Part shown: positions 27,499 to 35,762 of the stretch, piece after piece
Position numbering within the stretch: the stretch's first letter is position 1
Layout: each line of letters opens with the position of its first letter
Origin: Alloscardovia omnicolens DSM 21503
GTDB taxonomy: Bacteria; Actinomycetota; Actinomycetes; Actinomycetales; Bifidobacteriaceae
NCBI RefSeq assembly: GCF_000420505.1
Contig: NZ_ATVB01000007.1
Span: 1-64,000 of the forward strand
Reading direction: 5' to 3'
Length of the DNA: 64,000 nt
The notes under the pieces: model-generated
What the model was told of the DNA's origin: nothing
The model's database searches: none
What the model saw: the letters and a program-made list of their open reading frames with translations, nothing else
Program-made: the position numbers and the translations under genes

Positions 27499-27529
27499 CA
27501 CCATTAACAACGATGTTAAGGAGTTACAA

Positions 27530-27829
27530 ATGAAGAGATCAACAAAAAAGGCATTAAGCTCCGCCTTAATTTGTATGCTTATCTCTCTTATTCCTATATC
27601 CTCTGCTTCAGCGGCTGAAGCGTGGCCAAATGAAGGAGGACATTGGATTTATGGAGCGATTTTCCCACAAGCATATTCGAATTACTATCATGCTAATAGG
27701 TGTCACGGATCAACTGTAGCAGCTAGCAACAAGCGTCTGAGAACAGTCGATATTGCACCAGGAAAATGGGCTGAAGCCCACATTTGGTGGTATGAGGGAA
27801 CTGCGCAGTATTACTACCGAGTCTGCTAG
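27530..27829 (+). CDS. Lactococcin 972-family bacteriocin precursor
   Basis: A 99-aa secreted peptide. It starts with a Sec signal peptide (MKRSTKKA, then a hydrophobic core ending SSASAAEA), giving a mature peptide of about 70 aa. The mature part matches the lactococcin 972 pattern: EGGHWIYGAI, then AYSNYYHANRCHGSTVA (compare AYSNYHHGSKTHSATV in Lcn972), KWAEAHIWWYEG and a C-terminal YYYRV. Lcn972 binds lipid II and blocks septum formation. This homologue has two Cys residues (RCHG and the last residue) that could form a disulfide. AAGGAG lies 7 nt upstream. It is followed by the usual membrane protein and ATPase genes. Confidence 0.85.
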   Translation: MKRSTKKALSSALICMLISLIPISSASAAEAWPNEGGHWIYGAIFPQAYSNYYHANRCHGSTVAASNKRLRTVDIAPGKWAEAHIWWYEGTAQYYYRVC

Positions 27830-27890
27830 TTTCAGAACTTCCTCCATAATTCATTAAGCTTCGTTACATTGTCATATTAAAGAGATTATT

Positions 27891-29903
27891 ATGTTAAAGC
27901 ATTTTTTCAGATTTGCTGCAGTAATCATGGTTTTACTTATCGCTTTTCTCGGCACAGAAACCATATCCACAGATGAAAATACCTACCCACTCAATACACA
28001 GTATTCTGTAACAACTGTGCTTTCATCTACCACAGTAACAAAAGAAGAGATTGCACAACATATCTCTGAAATGTCAACGAAGCTTAATGAACCTATACTT
28101 CTTGTGAAAACCGATCCACAGAACCTAGCCCATGGTCTTAATGTCTATTATTTTGGTATTGCGCCTCAGAAATATAAAAATGAGCAAAATATCACATGGT
28201 TTACTTTTAATCGCACAGGAAAAATATATTCCTATAACGCTCAGAAGCATAAAACCTTGAATATTTCAGGAATTTATGCATTTAATACCAAACAGGCATG
28301 TGAGAATTTCTCACGGTATGCCAAAACGATTGATTCTACGATGCCCAGCTGCAAAGTTAAACCAGCATCTCGTTTAATTATTTTACCCGAGCAGAGCACC
28401 AGCGGCACATTAACTCTCTACTCTCTTCTTACGCTTATTATCATGTTGGTTTGGGGTTGGGTCGCTACCCGTAGGCAGTCGCATATTATTCGCTTTACCA
28501 ATGGTGTAAGCACTGCAAATATTGCGTGGCATGATACTATTGACTTTATAAAAGTCTATGCTATCCCCGCATTCATAGCACTAACTATTGTGAGCATATA
28601 TTATGCAATATGGCATAATACGCCATTTACTCTTAGCTTCATGCTCTCCTGTTCTATTTCCGTGTTAGCGGTAATAGTTCTTTTAGGGTTGCTTTGTTTC
28701 ATATTTACAGTAGCCCTCTGCCCTACGATATCTCAAATTGCCCACAGAACAACCGCATATAAACAGACCCAGCTAGGCACCTCACTCATTAAGATCGTGG
28801 CACTATTCTTAGTCTTTTTGGCTGTGCCGCAATCCATAATTGCTGTTTCTTCGGCATATACTCAAATGGAAAGTGCAGCTCGATGGAGAAATTATAAAAA
28901 TGCGGTTGCGGTTCAAGTTGGAGGCATTGAAGAAGATTACGAAAAAACAGTTCCTGCATTCACACGATTTCTCACATCAGCTGATTCTTCTGGGGATCTC
29001 AATCTTTCTTACAATGTCTCTTCAGCCCTTATGAGTAGCCAAAATCGCGGAAATATAGAGAATGCTATGTTGCGCGAATCACACAATCAGTTTGATAACA
29101 TCATCGTAACCAGCCAATCTTTCCTCAATACTATGAAAATAGACAAATCTCATCTTGAGCAAATAACGGAACAAGATGTGGTGTCCCCCTCGCTCAAAAA
29201 TAGCCTTAAAGGCTATGATTCCATCTGGATGAACAAAGCTAGTCATGATTCTCTTTTCAACCATATGTATGTCTGTAAAGGTTCACAAAAATTCCCAGCA
29301 TTAGATTCCTCTCAGGGAACAACAGGACGCATTACCTCTAGCACAAAGCCACTCATACTAGTCTTTGATAAGCCTACTGACTACCTATCGGTATCATCTT
29401 TCCTGATTCCTGCACTTACTTCTGCCAATATTTTCTTCACGAATGAAAGCGTGGTCAATAAGCTCATTAATGATGCTCACCTGCAAAACCAGATTAGCTC
29501 GGTAGTCACTATAGCAGATAGCGCATTATATGAAGCACAAATGTTTGAACAGATGTTTGCTATGAGCCTTTGCACTCTCTTTGCTGGTATCATCGTAATT
29601 ATTATTGCAGCTGCGCAATCCGCACGCATATGGAGTGCTCATAGGCGCAAAACTATCTTCCTGCTCATGAGTTCAGGTCATTCACGTCTAGAGATTATTT
29701 CTCATTCTGTGTGGGTATCAACTGTGCTCATCCTTGCAGTAGAAGGAGTAACCTATGCCATGCAGCAAGCATTCTGGCTCAGTATTCCATATTCCTACTT
29801 CATTCTTGCTGCAACTATTACTGCCTGCATTGCTCTCGAATCAATATTCTATCTGCGCGCATGCGCTAAAACCTTCACCAATATGTCGTTAAGGAAGTGG
29901 TAA
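27891..29903 (+). CDS. Bacteriocin-associated FtsX-like integral membrane protein
   Basis: A 670-aa protein of the lactococcin-972-associated membrane family (DUF1430 type). An N-terminal helix anchors a large extracytoplasmic domain of about 150 aa. Four more hydrophobic segments between about 175 and 320 precede a second ectodomain, and three C-terminal helices (MFAMSLCTLFAGIIVIIIAAAQS, WVSTVLILAVEGVTYAM, YFILAATITACIALESI) form an FtsX/MacB-like permease end. It overlaps the ATPase gene by 7 nt. The pair is probably the immunity or export transporter for the peptide. Codon use is AT-richer than in the flanking housekeeping genes, suggesting transfer. Confidence 0.8.
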   Translation: MLKHFFRFAAVIMVLLIAFLGTETISTDENTYPLNTQYSVTTVLSSTTVTKEEIAQHISEMSTKLNEPILLVKTDPQNLAHGLNVYYFGIAPQKYKNEQNITWFTFNRTGKIYSYNAQKHKTLNISGIYAFNTKQACENFSRYAKTIDSTMPSCKVKPASRLIILPEQSTSGTLTLYSLLTLIIMLVWGWVATRRQSHIIRFTNGVSTANIAWHDTIDFIKVYAIPAFIALTIVSIYYAIWHNTPFTLSFMLSCSISVLAVIVLLGLLCFIFTVALCPTISQIAHRTTAYKQTQLGTSLIKIVALFLVFLAVPQSIIAVSSAYTQMESAARWRNYKNAVAVQVGGIEEDYEKTVPAFTRFLTSADSSGDLNLSYNVSSALMSSQNRGNIENAMLRESHNQFDNIIVTSQSFLNTMKIDKSHLEQITEQDVVSPSLKNSLKGYDSIWMNKASHDSLFNHMYVCKGSQKFPALDSSQGTTGRITSSTKPLILVFDKPTDYLSVSSFLIPALTSANIFFTNESVVNKLINDAHLQNQISSVVTIADSALYEAQMFEQMFAMSLCTLFAGIIVIIIAAAQSARIWSAHRRKTIFLLMSSGHSRLEIISHSVWVSTVLILAVEGVTYAMQQAFWLSIPYSYFILAATITACIALESIFYLRACAKTFTNMSLRKW

Positions 29904-30556
29904 ACATGAGCATCATCGCCTCACATATTTCATACAGTATCGGACACAATACTATTCTTTCAGACATATCTCTCAATGCTCAAAGCGGCGATTTTATTGC
30001 ACTCACGGGGCCGTCTGGATGTGGCAAAACAACACTGCTTAGTATTTTAGGTCTACTCATACGTCCTGAAAAAGGAGAGGTGAAAATTAACCATCGCGGC
30101 TCATGGTCTGCAGAAAATCGCAGAAGCTTTTGGAGAGACCGCGCAGCTTTTATTTACCAAGATTATGGCGTTATCGACGATGAAAGCATTGCTTATAACA
30201 TTACTTTAAGTCATTCAAAGAAAGTACTCAATCCATCTACACCTACAGGTGCCAAACTGCATAAAATTCTTGGCTCTGTTGGTCTCGATAAGATGGCAAC
30301 TCTGAAGGCCGCTGTACTCTCTGGCGGTGAAAAACAGCGGGTAGGAATTGCTCGCGCGCTGTGGAAAGATGCAAAGTATATTTTTGCGGACGAGCCAACA
30401 GCTTCCCTGGATTTAGCAAATAAAGAGCTGCTACTAGGACTTTTGCAAGAAGCAACTCGCAATGGTTCCTGTGTAATTGTTGCAACGCATGATGATTTTC
30501 TGATTCAGCACTGCACAAAACACCTCGACTTGAGCCAGAACACACATCTCGCGTAG
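29897..30556 (+). CDS. Bacteriocin ABC transporter ATP-binding protein
   Basis: A 219-aa ABC ATPase. Walker A is GPSGCGKTTLL, the Q-loop region is FIYQDYGVID, the signature is LSGGEKQRVGIARAL, Walker B is YIFADEPTASLD and the switch His is in VATHDD. Its size and best resemblance are to the LolD/MacB-like ATPases found in lactococcin-972 operons. With the preceding permease it forms a transporter for export of, or self-protection against, the peptide at 27530-27829. Confidence 0.88.
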   Translation: MVNMSIIASHISYSIGHNTILSDISLNAQSGDFIALTGPSGCGKTTLLSILGLLIRPEKGEVKINHRGSWSAENRRSFWRDRAAFIYQDYGVIDDESIAYNITLSHSKKVLNPSTPTGAKLHKILGSVGLDKMATLKAAVLSGGEKQRVGIARALWKDAKYIFADEPTASLDLANKELLLGLLQEATRNGSCVIVATHDDFLIQHCTKHLDLSQNTHLA

Positions 30557-30565
30557 CCTTAAAGT

Positions 30566-30991
30566 ATGCCAGTTATTAAAGCCGATGACATTCTTGAAGG
30601 TGAACGCGCCCTCACAACATGGGCGCAGCAAGCTCGTGACGAAGCATCACAGAACACAGCATTAGAGCATCGCTTAGAGATTGCACCACGTTTAGACCGT
30701 CGTAGTATGGCTATGGCTGTGCGATACTCCCTCTATATGTTGGAATTGCGTGCTCCTGGGTCAGGCGTAGAAGTTCGCGTAGCACCTTTTGCCGCTGTCA
30801 AGATATTGGAAGGGCCTCAATCAGATCCTCATAATCTCACACCACCCGATGTGATTGAGCTTGATCCTGCTGTATGGTTACGTCTTGTGTGCGGCATTAC
30901 CAGCTGGAGCGAGGAGAAAAATGCTGGACGTATTAGTGCAGTAGGCGAACGCGATGATTTAAGCGGTCTTCTCCCACTGCCTGTTGAGTAA
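30566..30991 (+). CDS. Sterol carrier family protein
   Basis: A 141-aa cytosolic protein of the small actinobacterial sterol-carrier-like family. Conserved points are the RRSMAMAVRYSLYMLELRAPG helix/strand, VEVRVAPFAAVKILEGP and DVIELDPAVWLRLVCG. SCP-like folds bind hydrophobic ligands, but this subgroup has no known ligand. It begins 9 nt after the ATPase stop. The match is to a widespread housekeeping family, so I place it outside the bacteriocin cassette. Confidence 0.75.
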   Translation: MPVIKADDILEGERALTTWAQQARDEASQNTALEHRLEIAPRLDRRSMAMAVRYSLYMLELRAPGSGVEVRVAPFAAVKILEGPQSDPHNLTPPDVIELDPAVWLRLVCGITSWSEEKNAGRISAVGERDDLSGLLPLPVE

Positions 30992-31129
30992 AAGGCGCAG
31001 TGCTTGTTTGCTGTGGAGCGATCTGCGCTGTTTTAGCCTTTACGTATGGGCTTATGGGTGAAAGATACAACGTCCCGCAGCTCACAAGAGATAGTCGTCT
31101 GGCACTCACTCTCAACCCGCACATAAAAA

Positions 31130-31156
31130 GAGGAACTGCCCAGCGAGCAGTCCCTC
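31130..31156 (-). terminator. Terminator of trpS
   Basis: On the minus strand GAGGGACTGC pairs with GCAGTTCCTC with one mismatch, followed by TTTTTAT. It lies 22 nt after the trpS stop. Confidence 0.8.
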
Positions 31157-31177
31157 CCTTGTTTGCGCTAAAAAGCT

Positions 31178-32269
31178 TTAGTACACCATTCCCATAGCCT
31201 CGCGCACTTCATCAAGTGTTTGGTTGGCAATCTCATTGGCTCGCTTATTGCCATCATGCAAAATATCGCGCACGATATCCATGTCTTTAGCCAGCTCAGC
31301 GCGACGTTCACGGTGCTCAGCCAGGAAAGTATTCACGGAATCAATCACGAAAGCCTTCAAAGCTCCGCCGCCGCCATTTCCAATCTCTTCAGCAATCTCT
31401 CGTGGATCGCGACCGGAAGTCAAGCCTGCAGTAGTCAGCAACGCAGAAACTTGTGGACGATTTACAGGATCAAAAGTAATCATGCGCTCAGAGTCAGTTG
31501 GGCTCTTCTTAATCAGTTTTGCAGTTTCTTCTGCAGTAGCACCCAACATAATGGAATTGCCGTACGATTTACTCATCTTACGACCATCCAAGCCTGGGAT
31601 TTCTGGAGCATCAGACAAAATAGCTGCTGGCTCTGGGAACACAGGATTTTTCTTAGCATAACGCTCGTTAAAACGGCGAGCGATGGTGCGCGTAATTTCC
31701 ACATGAGGTAAATTATCTTTACCGATTGGCACCACATTAGCTTTGCAGAAAAGAATATCGCATGCCTGATGAACTGGATACGTCAGCAACAAGCCAGTAA
31801 GCGCATGCCCGGATGCTTCCATCTCGGACTTTACCGTTGGATTACGATGCAGCTCAGCTTCAGTAACCAAAGAGAGAAATGGAAGCATCAACTGGTTTTC
31901 TGCTGCCACCGAAGAATGCGTAAAAATCATGGTCTTCGTTGGATCAATACCGGCAGCCATATAATCCAAAACTAAGTTGAGCACATTATCCTGAATGTTT
32001 TCGGTGGTATCGCGGTCGGTAATCACCTGATAATCAGCAATAATAATATTGGTATTAACGCCTTTGTTTTGCATAGCCACGCGCTCTTTAATAGAGCCGA
32101 AGTAGTGACCTAAATGTAAACGACCTGTTGGGCGGTCACCTGTAAGCATAGTAAAAGCGCTTGGATTAGCTTCAAGCTTTGCTGCAGTTTTATTGGAACG
32201 CTCTTGTGCAGCTAAGAAGCTTGCGCTCATTTCATTTCCAGCAGCAGTCAAATGCTGATCATCGGTCAT
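31178..32269 (-). CDS. trpS: Tryptophanyl-tRNA synthetase
   Basis: A 363-aa class I aminoacyl-tRNA synthetase that charges tRNA-Trp. The HIGH-like motif is in TGDRPTGRLHLGHYFGSI and the KMSKS motif in DGRKMSKSYGNSI, both within the Rossmann catalytic domain. The helical anticodon-binding part ends ALKAFVIDSVNTFLAEH and further. It is slightly longer than E. coli TrpS because of an N-terminal extension of about 35 aa, usual for actinobacterial TrpS of this type. The ATG at 32269 is kept because no better internal start is evident. Confidence 0.93.
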   Translation of the reverse strand: MTDDQHLTAAGNEMSASFLAAQERSNKTAAKLEANPSAFTMLTGDRPTGRLHLGHYFGSIKERVAMQNKGVNTNIIIADYQVITDRDTTENIQDNVLNLVLDYMAAGIDPTKTMIFTHSSVAAENQLMLPFLSLVTEAELHRNPTVKSEMEASGHALTGLLLTYPVHQACDILFCKANVVPIGKDNLPHVEITRTIARRFNERYAKKNPVFPEPAAILSDAPEIPGLDGRKMSKSYGNSIMLGATAEETAKLIKKSPTDSERMITFDPVNRPQVSALLTTAGLTSGRDPREIAEEIGNGGGGALKAFVIDSVNTFLAEHRERRAELAKDMDIVRDILHDGNKRANEIANQTLDEVREAMGMVY

Positions 32270-32566
32270 TATGCCCTACTTTCTTTAGCTTCTAGCCATA
32301 TTTTAATGCTTTTAGTCTAAAAGTTTTATCCGACATTAAGGGGATAAACTGCTCGCTTTTTGCTTGTTTTTATTTGGTATTATTGTCTTATGCTAGTCCG
32401 CGAGTGGGGTCTCGTGAGGGCTTAAAACTTCAAACCGTGTGGAAAATGTGTTACGAAAATACCATGCTAGCTGAGTTCGGTTGCACGTTCACTGGCATGA
32501 TTCTCCATGACCCTAAGTATGAACAGATAGAGTGCGATGCGTGATAGCTGTGCTACGGGAGACATC

Positions 32567-33843
32567 ATGATAGAAGCGGTCAAGGTTATGCTCGATCCTA
32601 CTGCTAAGCAGGCGCGTATGCTTACCGAGCATACAGGTGTTGCACGCTTCGCGTATAATCAAGCGCTGAGCCATGTATTCGACCAGCTCAATAATGGGCA
32701 GAAACCTGAGTACTCGTGTTACGGATTGCGTAAATGGTGGAATCAGAACAAGAATACACTTGCAGTCGGTGCCGATGAGCGGGTATGGTGGTCGCGTAAC
32801 AGTAAAGAAGCGTACAACACGGGACTAGAAAACCTTAGTCGTGCTCTACGTAATCATGCTGATAGTAAGCATGGTAAACGCAGGGGCAAGCGCATAGGTT
32901 TCCCTCGCTTTAAGAGTCGTTCTCGCTGTGTGTCCAGTATCCATTTCACTACTGGTTACCGTCTTGTGCCAGACGATTCGCATGCTATTCGTTTGCCTCG
33001 TATTGGGCGAGTGCATCGCATGGAAAATGTTATGCGTCGTATTGGTCACGCACATGTGTTGCGTATTATTGTTACGCGTAGCGCTGACCGTTGGTACGCG
33101 TCTATCGGCATAGAACATGAGACCTCCCCTATACATGCACGTTGTAAAAGGACGAGCATGGGTATTGACATGGGTGTGAAAAACCTTGTCACCTTTGTCG
33201 GACGGCACCGCGATACCTAATCCACATCCATTCAAACGAGTGGAAAAGCGTCTTGCTCGCGCACAACGTATGTTGAGTAGGCGAAAGAAAGGTTCACATC
33301 GTCGTGATAAAGCGCGTCTCTATGTGGCACGTTTACACCAGCGTATCTACCAGCTTCGGCAGGACGCACTGCACAAAATCACCACTGAGCCTACCCGTGC
33401 CTACGCGCATATCAGTATTGAAGACCTTAATGTGGCGGGAATGATCCGTAATCATCATCTAACCAAGAGTCTACGTGACGCTAGTTTTGGTGAGTTTCGC
33501 CGTCAAGTCGAATACAAGAGCATAAAAAACGAATGTACACTTCATGTCGTGGACAGGTTCTATCCAAGCAGCAAAAAGTGCTCGGACTGTAGGATGGTGA
33601 AAGCCAAACTCTCTCAGTGAGCGTACATACCATTGTGACTATTGTGGTATCAGCATGGATAGAGACTTAAACGCAGCTACCAATATTAATGTCGCGGGAA
33701 GTGCTCCCGAGACATTAAACGCACGTGGAGGGAGCGTAAGACCAGTCGGCAATATGTCGCTGGCAGACCCTGTGAAACGTGAACCAAGCCAGCATGATTA
33801 TGCTGTAAGACTTGGAGCAGACAATCGCAAGACTGTCCTGTAG
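32567..33843 (+). pseudogene. tnpB: IS605/IS1341-type TnpB nuclease gene with two frameshifts
   Basis: The start ATG at 32567 follows GGGAG. The N-terminal half shows the TnpB helical domain (ARFAYNQALSHVF, then GFPRFKSRSR). The RuvC catalytic residues can all be found: Asp in GIDMGVKNLVT, Glu in ISIEDLNVAGM and Asp in [11 protein letters not shown]. The zinc finger Cys pairs CSDC and CDYC are also present. Two slips break the frame. The first is near 33190 within a TTT run, where one T fewer restores NLVTLSDGTAIPNP. The second is near 33608-33616 in a CT repeat, where two more nucleotides restore [11 protein letters not shown]. TnpB proteins are RNA-guided DNA nucleases of IS200/IS605 elements. 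No tnpA is visible. Confidence 0.85.
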
Positions 33844-33951
33844 CAAGTGTTTCAACAAAACAACACATGTTACAACGGTAGTGGTACTCTATGAGAGATG
33901 AATTAGATATAGTTGCGCTTTAAGCGCTGATGAGCATGCGAAGGGGGTCAG
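33844..33951 (+). other. Region after tnpB, possible element end or guide RNA
   Basis: The 108 bp between the TnpB stop and the next gene would hold the transposon right end and the 3' part of the omega RNA scaffold if the element is typical. I see no clear boundary hairpin. The following gene has its Shine-Dalgarno (GAAGGGGG) within 10 nt of its start. Confidence 0.3.
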
Positions 33952-34260
33952 ATGGGCCGCGGACGCCAGAAGGCAAAACAGACAAAAATTGCCCGTAAGC
34001 TCAAATATCTGACAACTGATACAGATTACGACGAGCTCGCCAAGGAGCTGAGTCATCACGATGATGCTGCTGTAGAAGCTGAAACAGATGTAGATGTTGA
34101 CGTTGATGTAGCAGATGACACTTCACAGGACGATTTGGACGATTACGCTGCATGGGCCGCTCAAGCGGCGAAACGTGCAGAGGGAAAGCCTGCAGCACAA
34201 CCTGTTGCGCATAAACCTTTTCCTAAGATGCCAGTTCCTGGGATAAAGAAGAAGGATTAG
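33952..34260 (+). CDS. DUF3073 domain-containing protein
   Basis: A 102-aa protein whose first 40 residues (MGRGRQKAKQTKIARKLKY, then TTDTDYDELAKEL) are the characteristic DUF3073 N-terminus of Actinobacteria. A very acidic stretch with DVDVDVDVAD and a basic, Pro-rich tail follow. The function is unknown. The strong charge pattern suggests nucleic acid or ribosome association, which is inference only. Confidence 0.88.
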   Translation: MGRGRQKAKQTKIARKLKYLTTDTDYDELAKELSHHDDAAVEAETDVDVDVDVADDTSQDDLDDYAAWAAQAAKRAEGKPAAQPVAHKPFPKMPVPGIKKKD

Positions 34261-34276
34261 TTTTATCTTTTATATA

Positions 34277-34308
34277 AGAGGCGCTGACCGTTTTTGGTCA
34301 ACGCCTCT
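34277..34308. terminator. Bidirectional terminator between DUF3073 and U32 genes
   Basis: AGAGGCGCTGACC (34277-34289) pairs with GGTCAACGCCTCT (34296-34308) around a GTTTTT loop with one mismatch. The two genes converge on it. Confidence 0.85.
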
Positions 34309-34313
34309 GCTTG

Positions 34314-35714
34314 TTACTGCTTGTTCTTGAGCAAATCTTCTTTTCTAAACTGTCTGATTGGCTTTTTAGGAGCTAACTTAGGTGCGCGCATAGGGGTTGC
34401 TGCAGCCATCGGTTCCTCGCATGGCAGCGAGAAGACATGGGTTGGATGATTAGCAGCTTCTACCTTGTTACCCTCGTCATCCCAGATATCGTCTGGAACT
34501 GTGATGACGTATGGCTGCACGCCCGGACGAACAAATTCCACGGTTTGACCAGGAATGATTTTATTTTTAGCTTTGAAAGTTACGCGACCGTCCTGCCAGC
34601 TGAGCACATCGCCCACCATCTGCCAGTCATTAATGTAGCCGCCCTTATGAGTTTCCTGACCAGCAGGGTTCTCAGGATAATAAAAAGCAGTGCAATATGG
34701 ACGATGAACCACCTTAAATGGTTCATCTTTAAGCCACTGAGGAAGCTCAAGATGACTAAAATCGCCCGCTTCGCGCTTTTCTACATACATATTCGTAGCC
34801 ATCTTGTAGGCGTTGGTGACTACTGCCGAGTACAGCGCGGACTTCGCGCGGCCTTCAATCTTAAGGCTCGTGGCGCCCGCATCAATCAAATCGTCGATGT
34901 GCTCGAGCATGTTCATATCTTGCGAATTAAATAGGTATGCGCCATGCTCGGTTTGCTCAATCGGATAGAACTCGCCTGGACGATGCTCTTCGACCACGCT
35001 CCACTTCCAACGGCATGACTGCGCGCAATCGCCGTGATTAGCATCACGACCGGTCATGTGCTGAGAAATAAGGCAACGACCAGAGAAAGCCATACACATA
35101 GAACCGTGCACAAAGCACTCAATATCGAGATCCGATGGCGTATTCTTGCGAATATCGCGCACAGCATCGAGGCTTAACTCGCGGGCCAAAACTACGCGCT
35201 TAGCACCCAATTCATACAGGGAATTCGCCGCCAAATAGTTAACCACACCCGCCTGCGTGGAAATGTGAATTTCCAACTGAGGCGCAATGCGGTGTGCCAT
35301 CATCATCACGCCAATATCGGAAACAATAACAGCGTCTACGCCGATCTCAGCCAGCTCACCAATATACTTCTCGATACCCGTAATTTCTGGATTCGTTGGC
35401 AGTACGTTACAGGTAATAAAAATACGGGCGTTGCGAGCGTGCGCGTAACGCACAGCCTCTTCTAAGTCTTCGTGCGATAAGTTCTTGGGAGCAGTGCGCA
35501 TACCGAACATTTTGCCGGCGCAATACACTGCATCGGCACCGTAATCAATAGCAAGCTTTACGGTTTGCAAATTGCCTGCAGGAGCTAAAACTTCAGGACG
35601 ATGACGGCGCATCATCGGATGGCCCATGCTATACGGCGCTTCGTAATCAAAAAGCGTTTCGCTCACACGCACGGCGGGGTCGCCGAATGCGTCACTATTA
35701 CTTATTTCAGTCAT
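34314..35714 (-). CDS. U32-family peptidase / tRNA hydroxylation protein (TrhP-like)
   Basis: A protein of about 466 aa. I use the ATG at 35714; a TTG ten codons earlier is also open, and neither has a clear ribosome site. The U32 signature is ECFVHGSMCMAFSGRCLISQ, followed by GDCAQSCRWKW. PEVLAPAGNLQTVKLAIDYGADAVYCAG is the classic N-terminal strand. The C-terminal domain has 'VVGDVLSW..GRVTFKAKNKI.PG', a beta barrel typical of YegQ/TrhP. In E. coli and Bacillus these proteins hydroxylate U34 of tRNAs using prephenate; whether the actinobacterial members do so is inferred. Confidence 0.8.
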   Translation of the reverse strand: MTEISNSDAFGDPAVRVSETLFDYEAPYSMGHPMMRRHRPEVLAPAGNLQTVKLAIDYGADAVYCAGKMFGMRTAPKNLSHEDLEEAVRYAHARNARIFITCNVLPTNPEITGIEKYIGELAEIGVDAVIVSDIGVMMMAHRIAPQLEIHISTQAGVVNYLAANSLYELGAKRVVLARELSLDAVRDIRKNTPSDLDIECFVHGSMCMAFSGRCLISQHMTGRDANHGDCAQSCRWKWSVVEEHRPGEFYPIEQTEHGAYLFNSQDMNMLEHIDDLIDAGATSLKIEGRAKSALYSAVVTNAYKMATNMYVEKREAGDFSHLELPQWLKDEPFKVVHRPYCTAFYYPENPAGQETHKGGYINDWQMVGDVLSWQDGRVTFKAKNKIIPGQTVEFVRPGVQPYVITVPDDIWDDEGNKVEAANHPTHVFSLPCEEPMAAATPMRAPKLAPKKPIRQFRKEDLLKNKQ

Positions 35715-35762
35715 AGTCTTATTGTGCCTGAACCGCCACGACAAGGAGCACTCTGAAACAAT

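Noticed and set aside
30566-30991. Sterol-carrier-like gene as an immunity gene of the bacteriocin cassette
   Set aside because: It matches a widespread actinobacterial housekeeping family, is soluble, and lies outside the usual three-gene cassette.
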